Positions 7,835 to 16,956 of a stretch of DNA of 64,000 nt are shown here, piece by piece (position 1 is the first letter of the stretch; the number at the start of each line of letters is the position of its first letter). This DNA comes from UBA6022 sp038319685. GTDB taxonomy: Bacteria > Patescibacteriota > Saccharimonadia > Saccharimonadales > Saccharimonadaceae. The stretch lies in contig JBBQDN010000001.1 in assembly GCA_038319685.1 (NCBI GenBank), forward strand, positions 124,001-188,000. The letters run 5' to 3'. Both the position numbers and the translations under genes were made by a program. The notes under the pieces were generated by a model, which did not search any database, was not told where the DNA came from, and saw only the letters and a program-made list of their open reading frames with translations.

Positions 7835-9097
7835 TTACTTCACATTGCGTAGATGTTTAATAACTTTTCCATACCAAATCGCACTTGGTCGAAGCGTCCG
7901 CTTCTGTGTGGCATAGTCGACTTTTGCCAACCCAAACCGTGGCCACGTCCCATGCGCCCACGCAAAGTTATCAAGTAAGCTCCAGTGCATGTAACCTTCG
8001 ACAACGACTCCGCTATCAAGTGCCTTTCGTATACCAATCAGCGTCTGACTTATCCACCACTGGCGCCGACTATCATCTGCATCTGCCAGCCCATTTTCAG
8101 TAATAATAATAGGAAGATGGTATTTCTCGTCGAGTCGTTCAAGAGCATGTTCAATATCAGCAGGGCTGAGATCCCAACCTAGGTCACTAAGTTTTTTATC
8201 GGGATTATGCACCCGATACCCGTATACACGGTTACTGCCATAAAAGTTAACACCTAAGAAATCACAGTGCTTGATAACTTTTTTGAGAAAATAGTCGTCT
8301 TGGAAGTACTGCATAACGGCTGTTGACAAACGACTCAGCCACGCTGTATCACCAGCATAAAAATATTGTGAATTTTTGGCAACCGACACCTTGTAGCGTC
8401 GATTAATACCATGAATCGCATGTGCCGCCTGACGATGTGCGTATGCCAAATTATGTATCACTCGTAAGAATTGAACCTTACTTGTCACATTTGGTGGCCA
8501 TGTGCCCGTAAAGTAACTTTCGTGAGCATATATTTCGGGTTCATTAAGAGTAATGACAAAACGAATATCCAAACCGAGTTCGCGAACAATCTTCTCCGCA
8601 AATCGAGTAAAATATGTCACGTTTGCACGTTTTTCAAACCCGCCCTTTTGCGCAAACCAAACAGGTAACGTGAAATGAAACAGGGTTACAATCGGTTCGA
8701 TACCACGACGCTTTAACTCGGCAACGTACTGTTTATAATGATCAATCGCCTCGATGTTCCACGCACCCTCTTCGGGTTCAATACGCGACCATTCGACACT
8801 GAATCGAAAACTGTTCATATGCATTTTTGATAATAAATCAAAATCTTGTTGATAAAGATCGTAATGATTTGTCGCTGCCGCTGACACATATGTATTTGGG
8901 TTCTTGGCATCTTTTTTAATGGCTGGCCAATTTTCAAGATCTTCTAACTGATATTCTGATTTAGCTGCCAAAGACTTGGCATTTTCAAGTTCCCATACCG
9001 TCCATTGGTTATGAGTGTTGCCTTCAACTTGATGGGCCGCGACGGCTGCACCCCAGAGAAACTTCTTGGGAAACTGGAGTACTGGTTTTTTCTGCAT
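7835..9097 (-). CDS. Glycoside hydrolase family 1 beta-glycosidase
   Basis: Retaining beta-glucosidase or beta-galactosidase of family GH1, a TIM barrel. The acid/base Glu is in TLNEPEIY (E186) and the nucleophile in IIITENGLAD (E334). The N-terminal FLWGAAVAAHQVEGN and FRFSVEWSRIEP are also family hallmarks. 420 residues, slightly shorter than the usual 440-480. No signal peptide, so it probably acts on imported or recycled sugars in the cytoplasm. The exact substrate cannot be told from sequence. The promoter -10 lies 8 nt from the ATG, and the gene is divergent from the LssY-domain gene. Confidence 0.92.
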   Translation of the reverse strand: MQKKPVLQFPKKFLWGAAVAAHQVEGNTHNQWTVWELENAKSLAAKSEYQLEDLENWPAIKKDAKNPNTYVSAAATNHYDLYQQDFDLLSKMHMNSFRFSVEWSRIEPEEGAWNIEAIDHYKQYVAELKRRGIEPIVTLFHFTLPVWFAQKGGFEKRANVTYFTRFAEKIVRELGLDIRFVITLNEPEIYAHESYFTGTWPPNVTSKVQFLRVIHNLAYAHRQAAHAIHGINRRYKVSVAKNSQYFYAGDTAWLSRLSTAVMQYFQDDYFLKKVIKHCDFLGVNFYGSNRVYGYRVHNPDKKLSDLGWDLSPADIEHALERLDEKYHLPIIITENGLADADDSRRQWWISQTLIGIRKALDSGVVVEGYMHWSLLDNFAWAHGTWPRFGLAKVDYATQKRTLRPSAIWYGKVIKHLRNVK

Positions 9098-9105
9098 ACT
9101 ATTCT

Positions 9106-9111
9106 ATTATA
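9106..9111 (-). promoter_or_regulatory. -10 of the GH1 gene
   Basis: TATAAT on the minus strand, 8 nt before the ATG; it predicts a leaderless or 1-2-nt leader transcript. It shares the 41-bp divergent region with the LssY-gene -10. Confidence 0.6.
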
Positions 9112-9126
9112 CGACAAATTTTACTG

Positions 9127-9132
9127 TAGAAT
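9127..9132 (+). promoter_or_regulatory. -10 of the LssY-domain gene
   Basis: TAGAAT on the + strand preceded directly by TG, 6 nt before the ATG at 9139. No good -35 is visible. Confidence 0.5.
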
Positions 9133-9138
9133 AAAGTT

Positions 9139-9990
9139 ATGACTTTTATACTTCTTCGCGCACTGTGGCGCATTCTGGTAGGAAGTCTCGCTATCGGCCT
9201 TGCATATGTCACCGTATTTTTGTTATTTCCCTATCTTGACGATCATTTCCCGTTCTTTATCGTGATCATTATTTTATATTTCTGTCTGGCATATATTGGT
9301 ATTCCTTTGCTTGTTCGTGTCTGGAGGTCAGTCTTTAAATCATCTCACCTGCCTATTTACGCAACCATGAGCGATGGCTGGTCAAGTGACCCGATAAATA
9401 TCGCTATCGTATGCAAAAGCCGTCAACAGCTCATAAAACATATGCATAAAGCAGGCTGGGATGAGGCAGACCCCATTACCCTCTTGTCCTCACTAAAAAT
9501 GGTGTATTGTACGATATTCAGACTATCATATATCACCGCGCCCCTATCCAGTCTCTACTTATTTGGTCGTGCCCACGATATAGGATTTCAAATTCAATCA
9601 GGCTCTCCGCCATCTCCACGTCATCGCCACCATGTGCGTTTCTGGCAACTACAAGCAGACAATAATACCATTCCACATACTCACGTCACATTTTGGTATA
9701 AAATACTGCACCTATTTACAAAACGTCAGCAACAAATCTGGATCGGCGCCGCGACATATGATAGCCGCTCTATCGCGATCCGTATACAGAATCTACAGAT
9801 CACTCATCAAATCGATAGTCGTACCGATGATGAACGTGACTTCGTGATTCAATCCCTCAAAGATCACGGTTCTATAAAACGAATTGAAACAATCACCGCC
9901 GGAGAGCCTTTGAAATTCCGTGGTCAGACATTTGGATTAACTATCGTCACAGATGGCACACTGAAAGTTCTAGAACTAAAACGTACATGA
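9139..9990 (+). CDS. LssY C-terminal-domain membrane protein
   Basis: 283 residues with two N-terminal membrane helices (about 8-30 and 38-62) followed by a soluble domain. That domain carries the LssY C-terminal signature: DPINIAIVCKSRQQLIKHMHKAGW, spaced by PLSSLYLFGRAHDIGFQ, RHHVRFWQL and WIGAATYD. The domain usually occurs fused to DedA or PAP2 membrane enzymes in envelope contexts; its biochemical role is unknown. The predicted mRNA starts at or near the ATG. It ends 2 nt from the convergent Pif1 helicase stop. Confidence 0.75.
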   Translation: MTFILLRALWRILVGSLAIGLAYVTVFLLFPYLDDHFPFFIVIIILYFCLAYIGIPLLVRVWRSVFKSSHLPIYATMSDGWSSDPINIAIVCKSRQQLIKHMHKAGWDEADPITLLSSLKMVYCTIFRLSYITAPLSSLYLFGRAHDIGFQIQSGSPPSPRHRHHVRFWQLQADNNTIPHTHVTFWYKILHLFTKRQQQIWIGAATYDSRSIAIRIQNLQITHQIDSRTDDERDFVIQSLKDHGSIKRIETITAGEPLKFRGQTFGLTIVTDGTLKVLELKRT

Positions 9991-9992
9991 TT

Positions 9993-11522
9993 TTACGTTT
10001 TTGACTGGATGACGTCTTCACCGAAATGCTTCTGGAGCCGCATCGTAACCGATCCTTCATGCCTCCCGAGCAGCGCACTAAGCTGCGCAACTGTTTTACC
10101 ATTTTGAAATTCTTGCTTCAAGGTCCCGTCGTCTGCTGGTAACCAAGGTTTATAGGCATTAGGATGCGTTTCGCGCATTTTAGCGATTTTTTCTTGCCAA
10201 CCGCTCGCCGGCTTTTTGTCTTTTACCGGTTCATGTGCACGTTTTTCTGCATTTTTGATCAGGTGGGAAAATTTTTTACAATCACTAGCGGCACGTGTTC
10301 GTAAATTGCCGTCGATTAACTGCGCATCTTCACTTACCTGTAGCGCAATGCGATTGATACCATGAAGATATAAGTTGCGCAAATTTTTTACTCGGCTGAG
10401 CGCCACGTATCCCATACCTTCAACAAATGCTTTACGAAGGTCAATCCTGGCGGCGTCGAGAGTCATTCCTTGGCTTTTGTGAACCGTAATCGCCCATGCC
10501 AGCCTGAGTGGAATTTGTGAAATACTGGCCCGTTTTTTGTCGCCATCTCGTAATTCCCAAGTCTCAGGTTGCATTGTCACAGTTCGTCCATTATAAAATT
10601 CAACGATCGGATACTCCGTTGAAGGTTCAAATCCGGATACCGTTCCGAGACTGCCGTTAGCATATTTACGATCGAGCGAATTTTTAACAGCCATGACAAG
10701 TGCGCCTTTTTTAACACGTAACGTGGCCGGGGCAAGGACTGATCGCTGTAAATTATCAACATAGTTTTCACTTCCTGTTGTCGACTGTGTATAAAAAAGT
10801 TCGTCACCCGCAAGTTCGTCAAGTTTTTTCTCGTTCAGCCGGTCCACATCTATATTGACCGTGTGAAGTTCGGTCAGTACCATGCCCTCAGGAGGCTGTT
10901 CGTCGACACGCGCCAACAGCTGCTCGGCATGATGACGACGAATATCCCCTGCGCGAAGTGCGTTCAAAATATCAAGGAGCTGTTCATCATCCTGACGATG
11001 TTGTTCTTGCAAATAACAAATAGTCGGGTCAAGTTCTTCCCATGCCTTAGAGTGGACAACAAATCCTCCTGCCCTAGTATCGCCGCGATTAATCGGCGGT
11101 AACTGAAAAAAGTCACCGCTCATAATAAGCTGGATACCACCAAATGGCATATCGGGCTTTTTTCGGACCAGACGACATGCCTCGTCGACCATATCCAAAC
11201 GATAGTCATGCAGCATACTGATTTCGTCAATAATCAACACATCCGTTTTTTCAATGATCTCGCGACGACCTTTAGCGACGGTATCAGCAAACCGTCCAGG
11301 TAGTTCATCCGATATTCCAATACCGGCCCAACTATGAATCGTTGTGCCACCAAGGTGCGTTGCGGCCAGTCCGGTCGTTGCGGTCACCGATACATGCTTG
11401 CCTTCGTTTTTGGCAATCCGGATAAATTGATTCAACACAAATGTCTTACCGGCCCCGGCAGGTCCAGTTAAAAGCACGCTTTCGCCTGCTAGCATAATTT
11501 CGAGTGCCAATCCCTGATTCAT
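9993..11522 (-). CDS. Pif1-family DNA helicase
   Basis: Superfamily 1B 5'-to-3' DNA helicase, 509 residues. Walker A is LLTGPAGAGKTF (about 17-28), the DEXD box is VLIIDEISML, followed by the conserved GIQLIMSGDFFQLPP. The C-terminal part has the UvrD-like AITVHKSQGMTLDAARID, which is diagnostic for Pif1/RecD-like enzymes. The last about 60 residues resemble a helix-turn-helix tail (KQEFQNGKTVAQLSALLGR). Likely role: unwinding forks, R-loops or G-quadruplexes. A TATAAT lies 9 nt upstream of the ATG. Confidence 0.9.
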   Translation of the reverse strand: MNQGLALEIMLAGESVLLTGPAGAGKTFVLNQFIRIAKNEGKHVSVTATTGLAATHLGGTTIHSWAGIGISDELPGRFADTVAKGRREIIEKTDVLIIDEISMLHDYRLDMVDEACRLVRKKPDMPFGGIQLIMSGDFFQLPPINRGDTRAGGFVVHSKAWEELDPTICYLQEQHRQDDEQLLDILNALRAGDIRRHHAEQLLARVDEQPPEGMVLTELHTVNIDVDRLNEKKLDELAGDELFYTQSTTGSENYVDNLQRSVLAPATLRVKKGALVMAVKNSLDRKYANGSLGTVSGFEPSTEYPIVEFYNGRTVTMQPETWELRDGDKKRASISQIPLRLAWAITVHKSQGMTLDAARIDLRKAFVEGMGYVALSRVKNLRNLYLHGINRIALQVSEDAQLIDGNLRTRAASDCKKFSHLIKNAEKRAHEPVKDKKPASGWQEKIAKMRETHPNAYKPWLPADDGTLKQEFQNGKTVAQLSALLGRHEGSVTMRLQKHFGEDVIQSKT

Positions 11523-11531
11523 CTGTTATCT

Positions 11532-11537
11532 ATTATA
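11532..11537 (-). promoter_or_regulatory. -10 of the Pif1 gene
   Basis: TATAAT on the minus strand with 9 nt to the ATG. No Shine-Dalgarno lies between. Confidence 0.55.
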
Positions 11538-11569
11538 GCGTAATTCACTCTATCGCTATGTTGTGGTAA

Positions 11570-12547
11570 TTATCCGCGCGGCGGCTCGCCTTCGGACTCA
11601 TCGAGTAGTTTTTTAGTTTTGATTTCGTAACGCTTTCCAGTAATCTCACTTGTGATGTAATCTTCGTTTACAAGGTTGACGAACATGTCGAGGTCGTTAC
11701 CGTCCATAATAATAATCGCACCGGCATCGTCGGTCATAAGTTCGAGTTGCATTGTATCGGCGTATTCAATTACCTGTTCCTGTGTGACTGCACCAATTTC
11801 CATTTTTTGAAGTTTTGTGACGGTTTTCCGTCGCTCACGAACCATCGATTGGAGATCAAGGCCATCAGGGAAACTTAGCTTGAAGTGTTTTTCGATTTCG
11901 GCGACTTTTTGATCAGCTATAGCTTGTTTTTTATAATCGTAATTGAACAAACGTTCAAATTTTGCCTGATTAAATACAAAAATGTCTTTATCAACAATCA
12001 ACACTTGATTATCTGATGGAATTTTCAGGCCAGCATCAGCTGCAAAACTCTGGAATTTACCTTCACGGAATTCCCATGCTGTTGCACCCTTTAGGATTGA
12101 ACTCTGATTGATCTGCTTGATAGCATAAAATGCTTTTTTAGGTGTGTCCTTGTGCGTAAAACGTGCGACGATGCCCTTGATGCGTTTGAACTCGTGTTCT
12201 TCTTCACTGAATTCAACGATGTCATGTCGCTCATGCTCAATCAAGTGAATCAATGTCTCGGCACGACCGACCTTTTCTAACTCGGTTCGCAGCAGGACAT
12301 TTTCTTCGTTTTCAGATAACTCAAAATCACGAACTGATAGCCCAGTTCCTGCCCCCATAATCACCTGGCCAATAAGTTCAAAAAGAAATAGTGGTTTTAC
12401 CTGCGCATTCAGTTCACTCGCAAAGTTTACGGTATATGGAGTGTAGTTTTTATTAAACAAGAAAAACTCGACATCAAACTCTTTTTTGATTCCGTCAGTA
12501 TTATTTGCCCACAAAAAAATATCGGTTGTTTCGGGTGTGTTTTCCAT
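11570..12547 (-). CDS. DUF4868 (KwaB-like) protein without a KwaA partner
   Basis: 325 residues, soluble and acidic, no membrane helix. The layout suggests the DUF4868 family, which includes KwaB, the effector of the Kiwa anti-phage system. An N-terminal alpha/beta part is followed by a stretch with VLIVDKDIFVFNQAKFERLF and a helical region with KLSFPDG. The C-terminal half has a segment rich in acidic residues (DDAGAIIIMDGNDLDMF) that may form a separate subdomain. In Kiwa, KwaB works with the membrane protein KwaA, which is absent here. Neighbours are Pif1 helicase and CYTH/RNase H genes. The family call is from memory of the motif pattern and needs a profile search. Confidence 0.55.
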   Translation of the reverse strand: MENTPETTDIFLWANNTDGIKKEFDVEFFLFNKNYTPYTVNFASELNAQVKPLFLFELIGQVIMGAGTGLSVRDFELSENEENVLLRTELEKVGRAETLIHLIEHERHDIVEFSEEEHEFKRIKGIVARFTHKDTPKKAFYAIKQINQSSILKGATAWEFREGKFQSFAADAGLKIPSDNQVLIVDKDIFVFNQAKFERLFNYDYKKQAIADQKVAEIEKHFKLSFPDGLDLQSMVRERRKTVTKLQKMEIGAVTQEQVIEYADTMQLELMTDDAGAIIIMDGNDLDMFVNLVNEDYITSEITGKRYEIKTKKLLDESEGEPPRG

Positions 12548-12623
12548 TAGGTTCTTTCTTTTTATAACAATCTAAGAAATATTATACCTCTAAGCATGAG
12601 GCCAATACTAGTAATATGTTGGA

Positions 12624-13208
12624 TTATGGTTGTAATAAATCAGGCACTGGATCAGCAAACTTAACATTTGGTAAATTACCAACCGTATTTTTCTCTGTTA
12701 AATGTGGGTACTCTACACGGTATGCCACCATAACATCACCGAACACCGCATCATCCCAATTTAGGCCAAGTGCAGCCGCCGTTTCGCGAAGGATTGCCTC
12801 ACTATGTGACTCAATTTCGATATATGGTTTTAGCCACGGCCACTCATCAAGGACAATTTCGACGTCGCCGTACTTCCATGTTTCCCGTTTTGATTCCTGA
12901 AACGACACGTGCGGCAACCCGGCTGCAGCAAGAAGTGCGATTGCTTTATCAAAATCACTTACAATAATCTCAACTTCTTTCGCTCCATCAACCGATAGTG
13001 AATCAAATTGCTTATATGTCATTGTGACTCGGTGACCTTCATCACGGACACGCACAAAAGCGTTGTTTGTTGTCATGTCGGGACTTGCTATCATTACACG
13101 ACGCATTAATCGCATTGGCTGCTCACATACTGCACCAAGCGTCACTAGTTTTTTACGAATTTCATCATGATTACTATCCAAAAACTTTACTTCGATTTCG
13201 CTATCCAT
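12624..13208 (-). CDS. CYTH-domain phosphohydrolase/cyclase-like protein
   Basis: 194 residues with the N-terminal EIEVKF (ExExK) motif of the CYTH superfamily, which includes class IV adenylate cyclases, thiamine triphosphatases and tripolyphosphatases. Further charged strand residues expected in the tunnel are visible: RVRDEG, TYKQF, KEVEI, KRETW, IVLDEWPWLKPYIEIE. Substrate unknown; hydrolysis of a triphosphate is the commoner activity in bacteria. It starts 2 nt after the RNase H stop, so it is co-transcribed with rnhA. Confidence 0.85.
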   Translation of the reverse strand: MDSEIEVKFLDSNHDEIRKKLVTLGAVCEQPMRLMRRVMIASPDMTTNNAFVRVRDEGHRVTMTYKQFDSLSVDGAKEVEIIVSDFDKAIALLAAAGLPHVSFQESKRETWKYGDVEIVLDEWPWLKPYIEIESHSEAILRETAAALGLNWDDAVFGDVMVAYRVEYPHLTEKNTVGNLPNVKFADPVPDLLQP

Positions 13209-13210
13209 AC

Positions 13211-13636
13211 TTACAGTCGTACGCCTTTACGTGCTTTATTAGCCCATTCATCGGCCAGTTCGTTCCCTTCGTCACCCATGTGGCCGCGTACCCAAATAAG
13301 TGTGGCTTTCGACTGCCGATAGAGCGGACAGACTTCCTGTACGATATCGATGTTTTTAATCTCGCCACCCTTTTTCTTCCAGCCATTTGCTTCCCATGCC
13401 AGTGACCACTTGGTGATCACATTAATCCAAAACTCGCTATCAGTGTAAATTTGGCATTCATTACCAGCCGCATGCTTTAGTGCCGCAACAATAGCGAAAC
13501 CTTCCATGCGGATATTTGTTGTCTCTTTGCCATTTGGTTCAGTTCCAAGTGCAACAGGTTTGCCGCCCGAAATAACCGAAAAACCGCCTGGACCGGGATT
13601 AGGGCTGGCGCTGCCGTCAGTATAATAAATAATCAT
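13211..13636 (-). CDS. rnhA: Ribonuclease HI
   Basis: Endonuclease that cuts the RNA strand of RNA-DNA hybrids. 141 residues. The metal-binding carboxylates are all present: D7 in YYTDGSASPNPG, E45 in RMEGFA, D66 in YTDSEF and D129 in GNELADEWA; the catalytic His is H119 in WVRGHMGDEGN. The -10 (TATACT) lies only 6 nt before the ATG. It forms a two-gene unit with the CYTH gene. Confidence 0.95.
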   Translation of the reverse strand: MIIYYTDGSASPNPGPGGFSVISGGKPVALGTEPNGKETTNIRMEGFAIVAALKHAAGNECQIYTDSEFWINVITKWSLAWEANGWKKKGGEIKNIDIVQEVCPLYRQSKATLIWVRGHMGDEGNELADEWANKARKGVRL

Positions 13637-13642
13637 TAGTCT

Positions 13643-13648
13643 AGTATA
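13643..13648 (-). promoter_or_regulatory. -10 of rnhA
   Basis: TATACT on the minus strand, 6 nt before the ATG; predicted leaderless transcript. Confidence 0.5.
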
Positions 13649-13674
13649 ATTGAAAACTTGCGATTATGTGGCCC

Positions 13675-14388
13675 TTAACGATACTCTGGGTTAGAAAATC
13701 CAAAACGCTCACCATTATCCCAAGCTGTGCGTTGGTTACCATAGTCCGGTATGCCACCTTGGTCTTTAAGCATTTTCGCAAGGTGCAATAAGTTATATGT
13801 CATAAACGTTGTGTTACGATTGGTAAAGTCACTTTCAGGACCACCAGAACCCGGGTCAAGGTAGCTTGGGCCGGGACCAACCGCACCAATCCAGCCTGCA
13901 TCGGCTTGGGGCGGAATGGTATAGCCGATATGCTGCAAACTATAGAGAATATTACTGGCACAGTGTTTAATGCCATCTTCATTACCCGTGATAATACAGC
14001 CTCCAACGCGTCCATAGTATATATACTGACCTTTTTCGTTGGTCTGGCCAGAATTACTATATAGTCGTTCGATAAGTTTTTTAGTTTCCGAGCTATTATC
14101 TCCCAGCCAAATCGGGCCCGCAACAATCAGTATATCTGCGGCCATTACTTTTTTGAACAGATCTGGCCATTCGTCAGTTTCCCACCCATGCTCACGCATA
14201 TCGGGTTGCACGCCACTTGCAATATCGTGATCGATCGTCCGAATAACCTCAGTCGTTACGCCGTGCTTTTCCATCAGCGAACGGCTCACCTCAATAAGTC
14301 CATCGGTATTACTCGCTTCAGGCGATCGTTTTAGTGTTCCGTTGAAATAGATTGCCTTTAAACCTGAAAAGTCATTCGCTGTAGACAT
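13675..14388 (-). CDS. Flavodoxin-fold NAD(P)H-dependent oxidoreductase
   Basis: 237 residues of the NADPH-dependent FMN reductase / flavodoxin-like group. The N-terminal strand and phosphate loop are in GLKAIYFNGTLKRSPEASNT, then ADILIVAGPIWLGDNSSETKKLIERL, the flavin-contact segment typical of this family. A long C-terminal extension (about 190-237) is Asn/Gly-rich. Probable role: quinone or small-molecule reduction. A GGAGGG Shine-Dalgarno lies 5 nt before the ATG. It follows the DUF427 gene by 13 nt. Confidence 0.82.
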   Translation of the reverse strand: MSTANDFSGLKAIYFNGTLKRSPEASNTDGLIEVSRSLMEKHGVTTEVIRTIDHDIASGVQPDMREHGWETDEWPDLFKKVMAADILIVAGPIWLGDNSSETKKLIERLYSNSGQTNEKGQYIYYGRVGGCIITGNEDGIKHCASNILYSLQHIGYTIPPQADAGWIGAVGPGPSYLDPGSGGPESDFTNRNTTFMTYNLLHLAKMLKDQGGIPDYGNQRTAWDNGERFGFSNPEYR

Positions 14389-14401
14389 TATACCCTCCGT
14401 A

Positions 14402-14704
14402 TTATTCAGTTACTGTAATACCGTTCCAAAATGCCACGTAATTCGTAAAATCTTTGCCAACTTTATCGATCGAACCGTCCATTGGCTTTGGGTAAAACCA
14501 CGCACCGAACTCGTTCTTATCATCAGCAACAACGACATCATAGTAACTCGCCTCACCCTTCCAAAAACACGTCGTGTGATGATCGCTTGGTTGAAAATAG
14601 TTCTTTTTAATGGCATCAGCCGGAAAATACCAGTTTCCTTCGATCCTGATAAGATCATCCTTAGGTGCTTCGGCAACAACTGTATTATTCCAAATAGCGC
14701 GCAT
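14402..14704 (-). CDS. DUF427-domain protein
   Basis: 100 residues covering a single DUF427 domain: MRAIWNNTVVAEAPKDDLIR, then NWYFPADAI, TTCFWKGEASYYDVV, AWFYPKP and YVAFWNGITV. The family is a small beta-tent fold of unknown biochemistry, often found with redox or stress genes. It heads a two-gene unit with the flavodoxin-fold enzyme downstream. A GGGAG Shine-Dalgarno is present. Confidence 0.88.
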   Translation of the reverse strand: MRAIWNNTVVAEAPKDDLIRIEGNWYFPADAIKKNYFQPSDHHTTCFWKGEASYYDVVVADDKNEFGAWFYPKPMDGSIDKVGKDFTNYVAFWNGITVTE

Positions 14705-14834
14705 ATTTAGTTACTCCCTGTCAGTTTCATAGTAATGATAATTCCCACATACCCATATTGGGGCTATACGTATAGTATGTGCTTAATATAGGCTACTTGC
14801 AATATGTCGTAGGCCGACCCCATGTACAGAGCAA

Positions 14835-15281
14835 TTATAAAGTCCATTCTTTGGGTGGTTGTTTCGGAAAATTCAATTCGTCAAGCAACTGGACTCTAGT
14901 AGGGGTCAATTTATACATCTTGTGATTATCAATTCCCTGCACGACACGGTCAACAAACGTCTTGCCCGTCCCGTGTTGCTGGACATAAATATCCATCACC
15001 GCCGTTATTGTTTCGATGTCCGTCACCATCTCTGCGATACCCTCTGTCTGTATGCCAATAATCGGCATATCGGTCTTGACCGCAATCGCAGCGGCAACAT
15101 TAGGGTTATGAGCGATCTCCTGACTATGACGCCGTGTTGGCAAACTCAGCCAGTAGATATTCCCATCCTTATCAGCAACAAAATGCAACGTACAAATCCA
15201 TGGCTTACCGTCAACAACTGTCGCAAGTTGCATGATTTTTGTTTCATTCAGAAATTTCTTAACATGCTGTGCAATATCCAC
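14835..15281 (-). CDS. Pyridoxamine-phosphate-oxidase-fold flavin-binding protein
   Basis: 148 residues with the split-barrel FMN-binding fold: MQLATVVDGKPWICTLHFVADKD, spaced by YWLSLPTRRHSQEI and NVAAAIAV. These are the typical flavin phosphate-binding segments of the family. Function could be an F420- or FMN-dependent reductase or heme-related; not resolvable. The start is GTG at 15281 with an AAGGAG Shine-Dalgarno 5 nt upstream, and it follows glyS by 17 nt in the same direction. Confidence 0.8.
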   Translation of the reverse strand: MDIAQHVKKFLNETKIMQLATVVDGKPWICTLHFVADKDGNIYWLSLPTRRHSQEIAHNPNVAAAIAVKTDMPIIGIQTEGIAEMVTDIETITAVMDIYVQQHGTGKTFVDRVVQGIDNHKMYKLTPTRVQLLDELNFPKQPPKEWTL

Positions 15282-15298
15282 GACATCTCCTTGTCTAT

Positions 15299-16933
15299 TT
15301 AAAACTCGTCTGGCTGTACTCGGTGCTGCTCGGTAGTGTCACGGTCACGAATCGTCACTGATCCGTCTTCGAGCGAATCAAAATCAATCACTACACAGTA
15401 CGGTGTGCCAATTTCGTCCTGACGACGGTAGCGCTTACCAATGTTACCATTATCATCCCACATGACGGCTCCATGCTTATTCTTGAGTGCCGTATAAACT
15501 TCATGAGCTTTGGCGACAAGCTCTGGTTTATTTTTTAATAGGGGCGAGACGCAGTACTTAACTGGTGCGAGGTGTTCCGGAAGTGCCAGATAGATTCGTT
15601 TCTCGCCATTCTGCTCGTCTTCACGGTAGGCTGATGATAATACTGCCATCAGTGCACGCTCAACACCAAATGATGGCTCGATAACATGCGGAATAAACCG
15701 TTCATTAGTACCTTTGATGGTATATTCCATACCTTTACCTGCTTCGCGCTGAATATTACCCAAATCGAAATCAGTTCGATACGCCAGACCGAGGAGTTCT
15801 TCACGACCGATAGGAAAATCAAATTCAAAATCAATCGTGCGTTTACTATAATGCGCGCGGTCAGCTTCAGGTACTTCAAGTTCATGAACGGATTCACGTG
15901 GCAAACCAAGTGCATCGGTCCATTCCCAAACAAGATTGCGCCATAGTTCAAACGCCTCTTCCCATTTAGCTGGATCAACAAAGTATTCAACTTCCATTTG
16001 TTCAAACTCGCGGCTACGGAAAATAAAGTCGCGTGGGCTAATTTCGTTACGAAATGCCTTGCCTTGCTGGCCAATACCAAACGGTAGATCAGGATAGAAA
16101 CTATCGAGTACATTTTTATAATTGGTAAAAATACCCTGGGCAGTTTCGGGACGCAGATATACAAGATTGTTCGTCGTTTCAATATTCTCACTAGTAACTG
16201 TCTTCTCAATTACTTTCCGAGTGCCCTTATCAAGATTGTAATATGTTTTTTTATCTAAAATACTACTGCTTGATGGGCCGATTGTTGTCGTGAACATCAT
16301 ATTGAAAGTTTGAGCATCCTGCCAAGCATTTTGACCACATTTTGCGCAATTAACATTCTTTAAATGTAAATACATTCGCGGGAATATACCTAAGTATTTC
16401 GATGCAAGTTGATGATTATTGTCTAGATATTGTATAAGATATTGAGATGTCTCGTGCGCCGGTACATGTGCCTCGCCAAAAATACCAACAAGAGCTTGTA
16501 GTTGCTCCTCATTATAGTCAAACGGCGATTCGGGTAACTCAAGTGTCTCAATAATCTGCTTAGCATGACCGAAAAACTGCTCCACCTCCGATGAATACTC
16601 GTCCTTGTCCGAGATAAGATGATCTACTCGATACCTAGATTGACAGTTACCGCAGGTGATGAGTGGGTCAGTAAACGTATCAACATGTCCACTTGCCTGC
16701 CAGACTTTCTGATTCATCAAAATTGCTGCATCAACACCGTACATGTCGTCGCGTCCATCAACAAACATCTTCCACCAAAGGTTCATGATATTGCGTTTTA
16801 GTGTCACACCTAGTGGACCGTAGTCCCAAGTGCCACTAAGGCCACCGTACACGTCTGAACCAGGATAAATAAACCCTCGACGCTTCGCTAAGGAAACGAT
16901 CGCTTCCATTTTTTCATTTTTTTGTGATGCCAT
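15299..16933 (-). CDS. glyS: Glycyl-tRNA synthetase, dimeric type
   Basis: Class II alpha2-type glycyl-tRNA synthetase (glyQS type) that charges tRNA-Gly. 544 residues. The N terminus MEAIVSLAKRRGFIYPGSDVYGG and YGPLGVTLKRNI are family hallmarks; motif 2 is FRNEISPRDFIFRSREFEQMEVEYF, here split by normal spacing, and motif 3 ends in FGVERALMAVL. Two CxxC pairs (CGNC and CAKC) suggest a zinc knuckle in the insertion. The C-terminal anticodon-binding domain begins near LPEHLAPVKYCV. An extended -10 lies 9 nt before the ATG. Confidence 0.97.
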   Translation of the reverse strand: MASQKNEKMEAIVSLAKRRGFIYPGSDVYGGLSGTWDYGPLGVTLKRNIMNLWWKMFVDGRDDMYGVDAAILMNQKVWQASGHVDTFTDPLITCGNCQSRYRVDHLISDKDEYSSEVEQFFGHAKQIIETLELPESPFDYNEEQLQALVGIFGEAHVPAHETSQYLIQYLDNNHQLASKYLGIFPRMYLHLKNVNCAKCGQNAWQDAQTFNMMFTTTIGPSSSSILDKKTYYNLDKGTRKVIEKTVTSENIETTNNLVYLRPETAQGIFTNYKNVLDSFYPDLPFGIGQQGKAFRNEISPRDFIFRSREFEQMEVEYFVDPAKWEEAFELWRNLVWEWTDALGLPRESVHELEVPEADRAHYSKRTIDFEFDFPIGREELLGLAYRTDFDLGNIQREAGKGMEYTIKGTNERFIPHVIEPSFGVERALMAVLSSAYREDEQNGEKRIYLALPEHLAPVKYCVSPLLKNKPELVAKAHEVYTALKNKHGAVMWDDNGNIGKRYRRQDEIGTPYCVVIDFDSLEDGSVTIRDRDTTEQHRVQPDEF

Positions 16934-16942
16934 AATGAAACT

Positions 16943-16951
16943 ATTATAACA
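16943..16951 (-). promoter_or_regulatory. Extended -10 of glyS
   Basis: TGT-TATAAT on the minus strand (hexamer 16943-16948), ending 9 nt before the ATG. No Shine-Dalgarno between. Confidence 0.65.
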
Positions 16952-16956
16952 CTATA

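Noticed and set aside
11570..12547. Complete Kiwa system
   Set aside because: No small multi-helix KwaA-like membrane protein lies on either side.
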